A DNA stretch of 64,000 nucleotides, from NCBI GenBank assembly GCA_963745765.1, contig CAVUYQ010000031.1:62001-126000 (forward strand), given 5' to 3'. The DNA is from Ww85 sp963745765. Lineage in GTDB: Bacteria > Desulfobacterota > Desulfobulbia > Desulfobulbales > Desulfocapsaceae. The notes below the pieces were generated by a model that made no database searches, was not told where the DNA came from, and saw only the letters and a program-made list of their open reading frames with translations. Of this stretch, positions 8,960 through 17,234 are shown piece by piece. A program made the translations under genes and the position numbers. How positions within the stretch are numbered: the stretch's first letter is position 1; every line of letters starts with the position of its first letter.

Positions 8960-9742
8960 CTAGACAAGATACGGCTTGATTTTTTCCACCAGGAGCCTAA
9001 CCTGCTCATCAACGGTGCCGCTGAAAATGGCACGTTCCCCGCGAGGTTCCGGCGGAAACACCTTGACCACCTGGGTGGGAGAGCCGGAGAGGCCGATACA
9101 GGCAGGATCGGCCTCGATATCTGCAGCGGAGAATCTCGTTATTTCAGCTTTTTTGGCCTTCATCTTTCCTTTCAGGGAAGGTACCCGGGGATGATTGATA
9201 TCCTTGACCACAGTAAACAGTACCGGATAGCCGGACTGCAGGACATCATACCCCTCGTCCATCATCCGTTCGACGACGATGGCTGAATCATCGGCACTGC
9301 GAATTTTCTGGATGCAGGTCGCATAGGGAATACCAAGTCTTATTGCCAGGCCGGGTCCAACCTGTGCGGTATCCCCGTCTATGGCCTGCTTGCCGCAAAT
9401 GATGAGGTCGTAATCACCTATTTTTTCAACCGCTCTCGACAAGGTATAGGAAGTGGCCCAGGTATCCGCACCGGCAAAACTTCGATCAGACACCAGAACC
9501 GCCTTGTCTGCACCGCAGGAAAGTGCCAGCCGCAGGATTTCCTCCGCCTGGGGCGGCCCCATGCTCAGAACAACAACCTCGCCCCCGCATGATTCCTTCA
9601 AGGCTACAGCCGCCTCAAGGGCATGCTGGTCATACGGATTCATGATCGAGGCAACCCCTTCACGGGCGAGCGTATTTGTCAGCGGATCGAGCCGGACGTC
9701 CTTGGCGTCCGGTACCTGTTTGACACACACAATTATTTTCAT
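8960..9742 (-). CDS. etfB: Electron transfer flavoprotein beta subunit
   Basis: A 260-residue EtfB, partner of the adjacent EtfA in shuttling electrons from acyl-CoA dehydrogenases. Visible features are the N-terminal MKIIVCVKQVPD, the nucleotide-binding SMGPPQAEEILRLALSCGAD region, and CGKQAIDGDTAQVGPGLA. It lies between an acyl-CoA dehydrogenase gene (61 bases upstream) and etfA (13 bases downstream), which suggests the three form one electron-transfer module. Confidence 0.95.
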   Translation of the reverse strand: MKIIVCVKQVPDAKDVRLDPLTNTLAREGVASIMNPYDQHALEAAVALKESCGGEVVVLSMGPPQAEEILRLALSCGADKAVLVSDRSFAGADTWATSYTLSRAVEKIGDYDLIICGKQAIDGDTAQVGPGLAIRLGIPYATCIQKIRSADDSAIVVERMMDEGYDVLQSGYPVLFTVVKDINHPRVPSLKGKMKAKKAEITRFSAADIEADPACIGLSGSPTQVVKVFPPEPRGERAIFSGTVDEQVRLLVEKIKPYLV

Positions 9743-9803
9743 CTAATACCTGTTATTTCCCTCTACAGGCGCGTAAAAAGCCTGTCCCGGGAATGGAGAG
9801 CTG

Positions 9804-10955
9804 TTATCTGTTATATTCCTTGTTGAGTTCCTGCCCGATCACATTCCTCTGGACCTGGTTCGTGCCCTCATAGATCTGGAGTATCTTGGCATCTCTCATC
9901 ATTTTCTCAGCCGGATAGTCACACATGTAACCGTACCCGCCCATCACCTGTACGGCATTGGTGGTAACATCCATCGCCATATCCGTGGCAAACACCTTGC
10001 ACATGGAAGAAACTTTTGACATGTCCTTCGGCCTGGCATCTATATGACGGGCAGCGGCGTAAGTCAGGGCACGGGCGGCCTCGAGCTTTGTTGCCATATC
10101 GGCAAGCATGTGCTGCACCGCCTGGAAGCCGATAATAGGCTTACCGAACTGCTCGCGCTGCTTGGCATAGGTAACGGCCATATCGAGTGCTCCCTGGGCA
10201 AGACCGACGCCGAGCGCGGCGATGCCAGGACGGCTTGAATCAAGGGTCTTCATGACGGTTATAAATCCGGTTCCCCGCCGCCCTATCAGGCGATCCTGGG
10301 GAATACGGCAGTCCTTGAAAATAAGTTCTGTCGTCGAAGAGGCCCGGATACCCATTTTCACCTCTTTGGGCCCGCAGGAGAAACCGGGATCGCCTTCCTC
10401 AACTACGAACATAGAGGCGCCGCGGGCACCCTTGTGTTTGTCCGTCATGGCAACAATGGTATAGACCTGCGCTTCTCCGCCATTGGTAATCCACTGTTTT
10501 GTTCCGTTCAGAACCCATTCGTCTCCGTCAAGAACGGCGGTGGTCTGAATACCGGAGGCATCCGAACCGGCGTTTGCCTCGGTCAGGCCGAATGCGGCAA
10601 ACTTGCTGCCCGTCGCAATGGCGGGAAGATACTTCTCTTTCATTTCAGTCGAACCGCTGATCATGATCGGATAGATGCCAAGGGCACTTGCGGCAAAGGC
10701 CGTACCGACACCGATACAGCCCCGTCCGAATTCCTCCAGGGCCAGCACGATATCCAGACAGCTGCCGCCGAATCCGCCGTACTCCTCCGGGATGGGAATG
10801 CCAAAAAGATCAGCCTGGGCAATGGAATTGAGGATCTCACGCGGAAATTCATGCTTTTCATCAAGCTCCGCGCGATTTGGAATAATCAGTTCATCAGTGA
10901 TCTGCCGTGCTATGTCGACGATCATCTGTTGTTCTTCTGTCAGAAAACGTTCCAT
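9804..10955 (-). CDS. Acyl-CoA dehydrogenase family flavoprotein
   Basis: A 383-residue soluble acyl-CoA dehydrogenase: N-terminal helical domain, FAD-contacting FGLTEANAGSDASG and WITNGGEA in the middle, and C-terminal ERAB-type signature. The likely catalytic base is the Glu of QIYEGTNQVQRN. The ATG at 10955 has AGGAG 8 bases upstream; a GTG two codons earlier is the alternative. Its beginning overlaps the end of fabH by about 60 bases in another frame. Sitting between fabH and etfBA inside a fatty-acid synthesis operon, it may act on acyl-ACP (enoyl reduction or desaturation) rather than in beta-oxidation. That role is inference; the fold assignment is firm. Confidence 0.92.
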   Translation of the reverse strand: MERFLTEEQQMIVDIARQITDELIIPNRAELDEKHEFPREILNSIAQADLFGIPIPEEYGGFGGSCLDIVLALEEFGRGCIGVGTAFAASALGIYPIMISGSTEMKEKYLPAIATGSKFAAFGLTEANAGSDASGIQTTAVLDGDEWVLNGTKQWITNGGEAQVYTIVAMTDKHKGARGASMFVVEEGDPGFSCGPKEVKMGIRASSTTELIFKDCRIPQDRLIGRRGTGFITVMKTLDSSRPGIAALGVGLAQGALDMAVTYAKQREQFGKPIIGFQAVQHMLADMATKLEAARALTYAAARHIDARPKDMSKVSSMCKVFATDMAMDVTTNAVQVMGGYGYMCDYPAEKMMRDAKILQIYEGTNQVQRNVIGQELNKEYNR

Positions 10956-11949
10956 TTTCACTTCTCCTGTTTACCAGCTGATCAAGGGTCGCACCCCAGG
11001 TGAATCCTCCGCCGAAAGTGCAGAATAACACCGTATCTCCCGGCCGGAGCATGGCTGCACGGTTTGTCTCATCGAGTGCAATGGGAATCGTTGCCGCGGA
11101 CGTATTGCCATAGTTCATTACATTGATTACAACTTTTTCTTCCGGCATTTCAAGCCGTTCGACTACCTTTTTTAAAATTCTCATGTTGGCCTGATGGGGA
11201 ATAACCAGGTCGACATCCGCCATGCTCAATCCCGTTTTTTCGAAAAGTCCGATAATCGAATCTTCCATCGCCTTTACCGCATATTTGAAAACCTCCCTGC
11301 CTTCCATAACAATATGGACACCGGGATTGTCCTTGACCAACAGGTCGGGATTGCTGCTCGGGGAATTGTGCATGTAAAGCAGCTGCCAGAGCCTGCCGTC
11401 TGAGTGAAGGTTTGTCCCTATAACCCTGCGCCCGTCATCATCGCTGTGCCCGAGGACAGCCGCCCCGGCTCCATCGCCGAAAACGATGCAGGTGTTACGG
11501 TCACTCCAGTTCAGCCGGGAAGACAGTGTTTCCGCTCCAATAACGAGAACTTTGAAATTATGATCCGCCCTGATCTGCTTATCGGCAATATCAATACCGT
11601 AGAGAAAGCCGGAACAGGCAGCATTCACGTCGTAGGAAAAGGCATTGACCGCTCCTATCTCCTTCTGCACAAAACAGGCACAGGACGGCATCAGCATATG
11701 AGAACTGATCGTCCCCACTATCAGCAGATCCAATTCTTCCGGCGCGACACCCGCCATATCGAGTGCCTGCCGTGCTGCAGCCGAGGCAATCTGGTAGGTC
11801 TTTTCACCTTTTCCGCCAATTCTGCGGCTTTCGATACCCGTTCTCGTTCTGATCCACTCATCACTCGTATCGACAATTTTCTCAAGATCGAAATTTGTCA
11901 TTGCCTTGCGGGGAAGACAGGATCCAGTGCCAAGAATTACCGTTCCCAT
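10894..11949 (-). CDS. fabH: 3-oxoacyl-[acyl-carrier-protein] synthase III (KAS III)
   Basis: Starts fatty acid synthesis by condensing acetyl-CoA with malonyl-ACP. Thiolase fold with the catalytic Cys in NAACSGFLYGI (about residue 113), His in IPHQANMRIL and Asn in NYGNTSAATIP. The ATG at 11949 overlaps the plsX stop. Family members normally end just after GGGFTWGA; here about 25 further residues (VNRRSENGTF onward) run into the next gene in another frame. The tail may be a natural extension or a late frameshift. The plsX-fabH order is standard. Confidence 0.94.
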   Translation of the reverse strand: MGTVILGTGSCLPRKAMTNFDLEKIVDTSDEWIRTRTGIESRRIGGKGEKTYQIASAAARQALDMAGVAPEELDLLIVGTISSHMLMPSCACFVQKEIGAVNAFSYDVNAACSGFLYGIDIADKQIRADHNFKVLVIGAETLSSRLNWSDRNTCIVFGDGAGAAVLGHSDDDGRRVIGTNLHSDGRLWQLLYMHNSPSSNPDLLVKDNPGVHIVMEGREVFKYAVKAMEDSIIGLFEKTGLSMADVDLVIPHQANMRILKKVVERLEMPEEKVVINVMNYGNTSAATIPIALDETNRAAMLRPGDTVLFCTFGGGFTWGATLDQLVNRRSENGTFSDRRTTDDRRHSTADH

Positions 11950-12968
11950 CACACCCCCTTGGCTAAACCGAACATACCCTTCTCGAGATCCCGGGTAATG
12001 GTGTCGTTAATGTTGAGCCGCTCCATTTCCATCGCTTCGATTATTGCGTTCTTTATCGCATAAGCGCTCGATTTACCGTGGCAGATGATGCCGGTCCCCT
12101 TGATGCCGAGAAGCGGAGCACCGCCGTATTCGGCATAGTCGACCCTTTTTTTGAATATCTTGAAGGCTGGCTGGGCCAGCAGGTATCCGATTTTTGCCAT
12201 GGTTGATTTGACAATTTCATCCTTGAGCATTTTCATCGCCGCCTCGGCCAATCCTTCACTGATTTTCAGAACGATATTGCCGACGAAACCGTCACAGATG
12301 ATAACATCGACATCTCCCTGAAAAACATCACGGCCCTCGACGTTTCCGATGAAATTGAGATGAGAGGCCTTCAGCAGGGCATGGGCTTCCTTGACCAGGC
12401 TGTTGCCTTTTCCAGACTCCTCCCCGATCGTCAGCAGCCCGACGCGGGGTTTTTCAACGTGATACAGTCGTGAAAACCCGGAAGCCATTACCGCAAACTG
12501 ATACAGGTGCACAGGACGACAGTCAACATTTGCCCCTACATCCATGATGACGACCGGAGCTTTAATGGTAGGAAAAATTGAGGCGAGCCCGGGACGGGCA
12601 ACGTTTTTCAAGCGTCCCAGTTTACGCACCGCCGCAGCCAGTGTTGCCCCGGAATTTCCGGCACTCACCGCTGCTGATGCTTTACCGGTTTTTACGAGAT
12701 CAAAAGCGACCATGATTGATGAATCCTTCTTCTTGCGGATTGCATCAACGGGATTTTCGTCCATGCCGACCGCCGTCGGTGCATGCACAACCTTGAGCCG
12801 CTCTAAGGCTTGCTGACTGATCGAAACAGCCGACAGATGCTTGTTCAGGACAAGTTCATCACCGACCAGCAGTATCGTCAGGTCAGTCTGATCTATGGCA
12901 AGAAGCGCCCCGGCAATTAATTCCTGCGGACCATGGTCTCCTCCCATGGCATCCAGGGCAATATGCAC
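11949..12968 (-). CDS. plsX: Phosphate acyltransferase PlsX
   Basis: Makes acyl-phosphate from acyl-ACP, feeding PlsY in membrane phospholipid synthesis. The 339-residue protein has the family start MHIALDAMGGDHGP, the ANVDCRPVHLYQFAVMAS region and CDGFVGNIVLKISEG. It lies between rpmF (12 bases) and fabH (overlapping), the conserved rpmF-plsX-fabH arrangement. Confidence 0.97.
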   Translation of the reverse strand: MHIALDAMGGDHGPQELIAGALLAIDQTDLTILLVGDELVLNKHLSAVSISQQALERLKVVHAPTAVGMDENPVDAIRKKKDSSIMVAFDLVKTGKASAAVSAGNSGATLAAAVRKLGRLKNVARPGLASIFPTIKAPVVIMDVGANVDCRPVHLYQFAVMASGFSRLYHVEKPRVGLLTIGEESGKGNSLVKEAHALLKASHLNFIGNVEGRDVFQGDVDVIICDGFVGNIVLKISEGLAEAAMKMLKDEIVKSTMAKIGYLLAQPAFKIFKKRVDYAEYGGAPLLGIKGTGIICHGKSSAYAIKNAIIEAMEMERLNINDTITRDLEKGMFGLAKGV

Positions 12969-12980
12969 CGTGCGCTCCCT

Positions 12981-13166
12981 CTATATTTCCGTATCGATAA
13001 CGTATACAGACTTTTTATTATATTTTCCGCAATTTCCACACAAACGATGCGGCTCTTTCGGTTCTCCACAATCCTGACAAATCGACAGAGACGGCAGAGA
13101 AAGCCCATCATGTGAACGTCTTTTACGCGTACGTGAGCGAGAATGTCTTCTTTTCGGCAGTGCCAT
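12981..13166 (-). CDS. rpmF: 50S ribosomal protein L32
   Basis: A 61-residue zinc-binding L32. The basic N-terminus (MALPKRRHSRSRTRKRRSHD) is followed by the four-cysteine zinc ribbon CQDCGEP and CGNCGKY. It sits directly after the DUF177 gene and before plsX, as in many bacteria. Confidence 0.96.
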   Translation of the reverse strand: MALPKRRHSRSRTRKRRSHDGLSLPSLSICQDCGEPKEPHRLCGNCGKYNKKSVYVIDTEI

Positions 13167-13202
13167 AATTTCCTCCGTTATCCAAACAATACCGGTATCG
13201 GG

Positions 13203-13718
13203 TCATTTGCCTTTTATCTGCCGTAAAACGGCAAAAGGCGAGGACAAGTCAGACGAGCTACAGGAACAATGCTCATTGTTCAGATCTGCTCCACACTGGT
13301 GGCACAAACCTTTACAGAACTGCCGGCACAATACCTGGACCGGAAGAGCTAGATAGACCTGCTCTCTCAAGATCTCACCCAAATCGATAACTGGTTCATT
13401 TATATAAATTCTGTAACAATCTTCTTCCCGACACTCGGCATCAGTCCCGGTGTGAGGGGCTTCTTTACCAACAATACAATCATACTCGAAATCAGCGGAC
13501 AACGCTGTCCGCACCGACTGACAGCATCTGTCACAGGTCAGATCAACCAGGGCCTGCAACCGGCCACTCACCAGGACCTGAGAGTCGCCTTTTTTGCTGA
13601 TTGACAGACGGCCGCCGACAGGCTCTACAAGCTCAATATCACCATGCGGAAACCAGCCGTCATCAATTATCCGGCGCGTGACTTCCGCTGCATTTATTTC
13701 ATGAAAAGCAATTTTCAT
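13203..13718 (-). CDS. YceD/DUF177 family protein
   Basis: A 171-residue DUF177 protein, the partner gene of rpmF in most proteobacteria and linked there to 23S rRNA accumulation. Cysteines CDRCCQS (about residue 70) and the C-terminal CHQCGADLNNEHCSC are the family's metal-ribbon-like pattern. It is the first gene of the long fatty-acid cluster, with a candidate promoter about 60 bases upstream. The exact molecular role is not defined by the sequence. Confidence 0.85.
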   Translation of the reverse strand: MKIAFHEINAAEVTRRIIDDGWFPHGDIELVEPVGGRLSISKKGDSQVLVSGRLQALVDLTCDRCCQSVRTALSADFEYDCIVGKEAPHTGTDAECREEDCYRIYINEPVIDLGEILREQVYLALPVQVLCRQFCKGLCHQCGADLNNEHCSCSSSDLSSPFAVLRQIKGK

Positions 13719-13775
13719 AAACCCGTCCCCTGATTATCGGATGGGTAAACCGAAGGAGACTAATCGATTTTAAAA

Positions 13776-13805
13776 CTTATATCCAGAAAAAAAACAACGA
13801 AACAA
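13776..13805 (-). promoter_or_regulatory. Candidate promoter for the DUF177-rpmF-fab operon
   Basis: On the minus strand TTGTTT (13805-13800) and TATAAG (13781-13776) are spaced by 18 bases, about 57 bases upstream of the DUF177 start, next to a T-rich stretch. Pattern match only. Confidence 0.35.
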
Positions 13806-13870
13806 ATCCGGCTAACGGAATGTATCCCCGCAACCGCTCCTCTTTTCACAATAATCTGAAAGTTGCCGAG

Positions 13871-14332
13871 TTACAGGATATGTGTCAGTCGGGCTGAACA
13901 CTTGTCCAGCCTCAGGGATACAAGGGAAAGCAGGTGAGCAAGCAGATCAAGCGCAATTTCAGGATACCGTGATCTCATTTCAGCAAAACCATCTCTGTCA
14001 AGCCTGATGAGCTCCGCATCCTCGGCACAATACACCGTTGTGCTGCGCTCCGCCTCGCAGACAAGGGCAGCCTCGCCGACAGGGGCACCCGGAGAGAGCA
14101 GGGCGATGACCTGGAAATTTCTCCCGAGATCAGCTTTCTTCTTCACGGCAAGAAGCCCCTTAATCACGATATACAAAGCGTCTCCGGCATCCCCGGCGGA
14201 AAAGAGGTTACTCCCCTTCTGCACCTTATACACAGAGCAATAGGGGCGTATCATCTCCCGTGTGTCTTCCTCGAGAAAGGCAAAGGCACGGGCGAACGGT
14301 TCTTCAGACACACTGAGGGAGGATCCGACCAT
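13871..14332 (-). CDS. Cyclic nucleotide-binding domain protein (Crp-like effector domain only)
   Basis: A 153-residue protein made of one cNMP-binding beta-roll (about residues 20-140). It includes FSAGDAGDALYIVIKGLLAV and the phosphate-binding-cassette-like GAPVGEAALVCEAERSTTV. No helix-turn-helix follows, so it is not a complete Crp/Fnr regulator. It starts one base after the mlaC stop and is therefore probably co-transcribed with the Mla genes. A regulatory role for lipid transport is inferred from position only; ligand unknown. Confidence 0.8.
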   Translation of the reverse strand: MVGSSLSVSEEPFARAFAFLEEDTREMIRPYCSVYKVQKGSNLFSAGDAGDALYIVIKGLLAVKKKADLGRNFQVIALLSPGAPVGEAALVCEAERSTTVYCAEDAELIRLDRDGFAEMRSRYPEIALDLLAHLLSLVSLRLDKCSARLTHIL

Positions 14333-14333
14333 T

Positions 14334-14951
14334 TCAATTACCTTCTGAAAAAGACTTGTTTTTTTCTTCTAAGGTTTTTACCAGCCCTTCATAATTTTCC
14401 GTCCGCAGTATTGAGCTGAACTGTTCCATGTAATTCCTTATCAGGCTCACTCCCTCTATATTGATATCGTAAACCATCCAGGTGCTGTTCTCTTTCTGCA
14501 TAATATAATGGACCGGAAGCGCTGCACCCTCGTGTTCGATTATCATGGTTGTCACCTGGGCCCGCTTGCCCTTGATACGCTCTCCAACAAAATCGACCTT
14601 CTCGCCATTATAGGTCTCCAGCTTCCCTACATAGACATTTTCCAGAAGTTTGGTCATCTGGGTGGTAAAATAATCCTTATCTGCAGCAGAAATAGTATTC
14701 CAGGTACTGCCGAGAACCCGCCGGGACATCTCCCGAAAATCAAAAATGCTGCTGATCTCGGTCATGATTTTTTTGCGGCGCTCTGTTTTATGGGCTGCAC
14801 CTTTCAACGTATCGTCAGACAGTATGGCAATCAATTTGTCAATAGCCGGCTTCAGTTGTTCGATTGGTCCAGTCTCTGCCGTGTAAACCGCGGGAGAAGA
14901 CATCAGCAGAAATGCCGCCAGGCAGAATGTTGCCGTCACTAATTTCATCAT
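14334..14951 (-). CDS. mlaC: Phospholipid-binding periplasmic protein MlaC (Ttg2D family)
   Basis: A soluble periplasmic carrier that moves phospholipid between the outer-membrane MlaA complex and the inner-membrane MlaFED transporter. The signal peptide (VTATFCLAAFLLMSSPAVYTA) is followed by an MlaC domain (about residues 35-190) with FDFREMSRRVLGSTWN, a family hallmark. I placed the start at the double ATG (14951/14948) directly before the signal peptide; reading further upstream would add charged, non-signal residues out of the repeat (copy B). About 205 residues. Confidence 0.88.
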   Translation of the reverse strand: MMKLVTATFCLAAFLLMSSPAVYTAETGPIEQLKPAIDKLIAILSDDTLKGAAHKTERRKKIMTEISSIFDFREMSRRVLGSTWNTISAADKDYFTTQMTKLLENVYVGKLETYNGEKVDFVGERIKGKRAQVTTMIIEHEGAALPVHYIMQKENSTWMVYDINIEGVSLIRNYMEQFSSILRTENYEGLVKTLEEKNKSFSEGN

Positions 14952-14982
14952 TTTGTATCCATGAACAATGTTTTTATCATGC

Positions 14983-15123
14983 GAGCCTAATGCAAAATGA
15001 GGATTTTTGCTTAAAATCAAGGCATGCGAAAAATTTTACCCGCAGGAATATCAATTGATATTCCGAGGATAAAATTTTGAGCATAACGCGGAGTTTGAGT
15101 AAAAAGACCATTTTGAAGAGGCT
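14983..15123 (+). repeat. Long imperfect palindrome, copy B
   Basis: The outer arms are GAGCCTAATGCAAAATG and its counterpart CATTTTGAAGAGGCTC. The inner core includes AAAATCAAGGCATGCG, the perfect palindrome GAATATCAATTGATATTC, and CCGAGGATAAAATTTTGAGC. It fills the gap between mlaA and mlaC, so it is probably transcribed as part of the operon mRNA (on the antisense of its plus orientation). Confidence 0.75.
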
Positions 15124-15129
15124 CATGCA

Positions 15130-15972
15130 TCAGTGTGATTCAATTATCGAGTTCCGATATTCATAGTAGGCCTGTCGTGCTGCTACGTAGGGATCAAGAG
15201 CACTCCTCTTGAGTTCCTCATACACGGGAGGACTCACAGAAAGTGCATTCAAACGACCTACCATCAGATAGACAGCGTCTTCTGTGGCATCATCGGTAAT
15301 ATAGGGGACCGGGTGCATATAAGCATCAGCAACAAAACCGACGCCATCCCTGACATTCAGGGGACCAAGGAAGGGCACACACAGATATATTCCCCCACCG
15401 ATACCCCATTTACCAAGCGTCTGGCCGAAATCGGCGTCCCTCGGTTCCAGGGAAAATTCCCGGTAGGCAACATCACCCAAGCCGAAAACGCCCATGGTGC
15501 TGTTGATCAGAAAACGGCCAAGGACAACACCGGCTTCCTCAATCTCGCCCTGCAGAATATTATTGATAAAACGGATCGGGGCGGCCAGATTGTTGAAAAA
15601 ATTTCCGACAACCAAGCGGATATCTTCCGGAAGAACCGCTGCATAGGCGGTGCTTGCCGGTTTGAGAACCCAGAAATAAAGTCTATCATTAAAGATAAAA
15701 AACACCCGGTTTAACGATTCCAGCGGGTCGCTCACGCGCAGCGGGGGCTTGTTCAGGGAGAAATCGTCTTCAAACACCGGATCACTCGACAATGGAACAG
15801 GATCAATAATATAAGGGTCTTCGGTGAGCAGATCCGGGATATCCTTACCGTTTTTGGAAGTATCCTTCTTTGCAGCCTCGTAGCCGGGTGCCTTACTAAA
15901 ATCAATATCGGCTCCATCCCCCGCAACAGGGATGAACATTCCGATAAAAAATAGTACCAAAAATTTCTTCAT
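15130..15972 (-). CDS. mlaA: MlaA/VacJ family outer-membrane lipid asymmetry protein
   Basis: A donut-shaped outer-membrane protein that extracts mislocalised phospholipid. Signal-peptide-like start (MKKFLVLFFIGMFIPVAG) and an MlaA domain (about residues 80-270): DPLESLNRVFFIFND, LGRFLINSTMGVFGLGDVA, DFGQTLGKWGIGGGIYL. No lipobox cysteine is seen after the signal sequence, unlike classical VacJ lipoproteins. A start at 16002 overlapping the mlaD stop by 4 bases (ATGA) is possible and would add 10 residues; I preferred 15972 because the signal peptide begins there. Confidence 0.9.
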   Translation of the reverse strand: MKKFLVLFFIGMFIPVAGDGADIDFSKAPGYEAAKKDTSKNGKDIPDLLTEDPYIIDPVPLSSDPVFEDDFSLNKPPLRVSDPLESLNRVFFIFNDRLYFWVLKPASTAYAAVLPEDIRLVVGNFFNNLAAPIRFINNILQGEIEEAGVVLGRFLINSTMGVFGLGDVAYREFSLEPRDADFGQTLGKWGIGGGIYLCVPFLGPLNVRDGVGFVADAYMHPVPYITDDATEDAVYLMVGRLNALSVSPPVYEELKRSALDPYVAARQAYYEYRNSIIESH

Positions 15973-15998
15973 GTCCGGGTATTTTTGGAACCGAAAAT

Positions 15999-16448
15999 TC
16001 ATTTAACGCTGCCGAAAGCAAACTTGCTAATCAGTGATTCAATATCAACGGAGGATTCTGTATCTATTATCAGCCCGCCCGGTTTAAAATACTCCGTATC
16101 TCCGCCAAGTGTTATCAGGATATACTTATCTCCAATAATTCCCTGCGATTTTACCGAGACAATGGAATCAGAAGGAATTTTCAGGGAGTTGTCTACCCGC
16201 AATTGCAACTGCGCCAGATGATCCTTGTTCAGCGTGATAGCGCTCACTTCACCGACATCAACGCCGGCAACCTGGACGGATGCCCCTTTTTTGATGCCGG
16301 ACACGTTATTAAATTCAGCCTGAACAGCATAGGTCGAGCCGCTGGTCAGCAGCGGGACTTCTCCCAGGTTGAGGGCCAGATAAACGATTGCCGCAAATCC
16401 GGCTACCATGAACAAACCAACAATCACTTCAAGCATTCTATTTTGCAT
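15999..16448 (-). CDS. mlaD: MlaD, MCE-domain substrate-binding subunit of the phospholipid transporter
   Basis: One N-terminal membrane helix (LEVIVGLFMVAGFAAIVYLA) anchors an MCE domain (about residues 38-118; ASVQVAGVDVGEVSAI) that forms the periplasmic hexameric ring. At 149 residues it is close to the usual MlaD length. Three bases separate it from mlaF, and it overlaps or abuts mlaA. Confidence 0.95.
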   Translation of the reverse strand: MQNRMLEVIVGLFMVAGFAAIVYLALNLGEVPLLTSGSTYAVQAEFNNVSGIKKGASVQVAGVDVGEVSAITLNKDHLAQLQLRVDNSLKIPSDSIVSVKSQGIIGDKYILITLGGDTEYFKPGGLIIDTESSVDIESLISKFAFGSVK

Positions 16449-16451
16449 AAT

Positions 16452-17234
16452 CTATTCCACAAGATGACTCTGATAAATCTCACCCATCGTTTTCTGCACA
16501 AACTCCTGTATATGCGCCTTCTTTGACCATTGTATTTCATCGGGACTGGCAAATACTTCCACCGCGCCGTCATTCAATATAATTACCTGATCCGCCAGGT
16601 TGAAAACATGAGGGACATCATGACTGACAATGATAGCCGTATAGCCGAGCCTCTCCTGCATGGTGCCAAAAAGCTCGTAAATATCCTGGGTCATGACCGG
16701 ATCAAGGCCGGTAGTAGGTTCATCAAAAAGCATGATTTCAGGTTCAAGCTGCAAGGCACGGGCCAGGCCGACCCGCTTGCGCATACCGCCGCTCAACTGG
16801 GCCGGGAATTTATTTTCCTGCCCGTCCAGGTCAAGTTTCTCCAGCGTATCAAGCACCTGGCCGCGAATAGCCGCCTCGCTGCTCTTCGTTCTCTCCCGCA
16901 GGGGCAGAGCGACATTATCGTAGACGGACAGGGAATCAAACAGGGCCGAACCCTGAAAAAGGACGCCGAAACGGGTCCGCAATTCCTCAAGGTCACTGCC
17001 GCTCAGCGTTGTAATATCTTTTCCAGCGACCATTATCCGCCCGCCATCCGCTCTCAGAAGCCGAAGTATCAGTTTTAGTGTAACACTTTTCCCCTGTCCG
17101 CTTCCACCTGCAATTACCGTCGTCTTTCCGGCAGGTATGCTAAAATCGACCTTATCCAGTACCGTTTGCACCTGTCCGTCTCTGGAGACAAAAGATTTGC
17201 AAACTCCGCAGAATTCGACGGCTGCTTTACTCAT
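16452..17234 (-). CDS. mlaF: MlaF, ATP-binding subunit of the phospholipid ABC transporter
   Basis: A 260-residue ABC ATPase with Walker A GGSGQGKSV (about residue 43), signature LSGGMRKRVGLARAL, Walker B IMLFDEPTTGLDP and switch His in IIVSHDV. It works with MlaE and MlaD. Its start overlaps the mlaE stop (ATGA), indicating translational coupling. Confidence 0.95.
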   Translation of the reverse strand: MSKAAVEFCGVCKSFVSRDGQVQTVLDKVDFSIPAGKTTVIAGGSGQGKSVTLKLILRLLRADGGRIMVAGKDITTLSGSDLEELRTRFGVLFQGSALFDSLSVYDNVALPLRERTKSSEAAIRGQVLDTLEKLDLDGQENKFPAQLSGGMRKRVGLARALQLEPEIMLFDEPTTGLDPVMTQDIYELFGTMQERLGYTAIIVSHDVPHVFNLADQVIILNDGAVEVFASPDEIQWSKKAHIQEFVQKTMGEIYQSHLVE

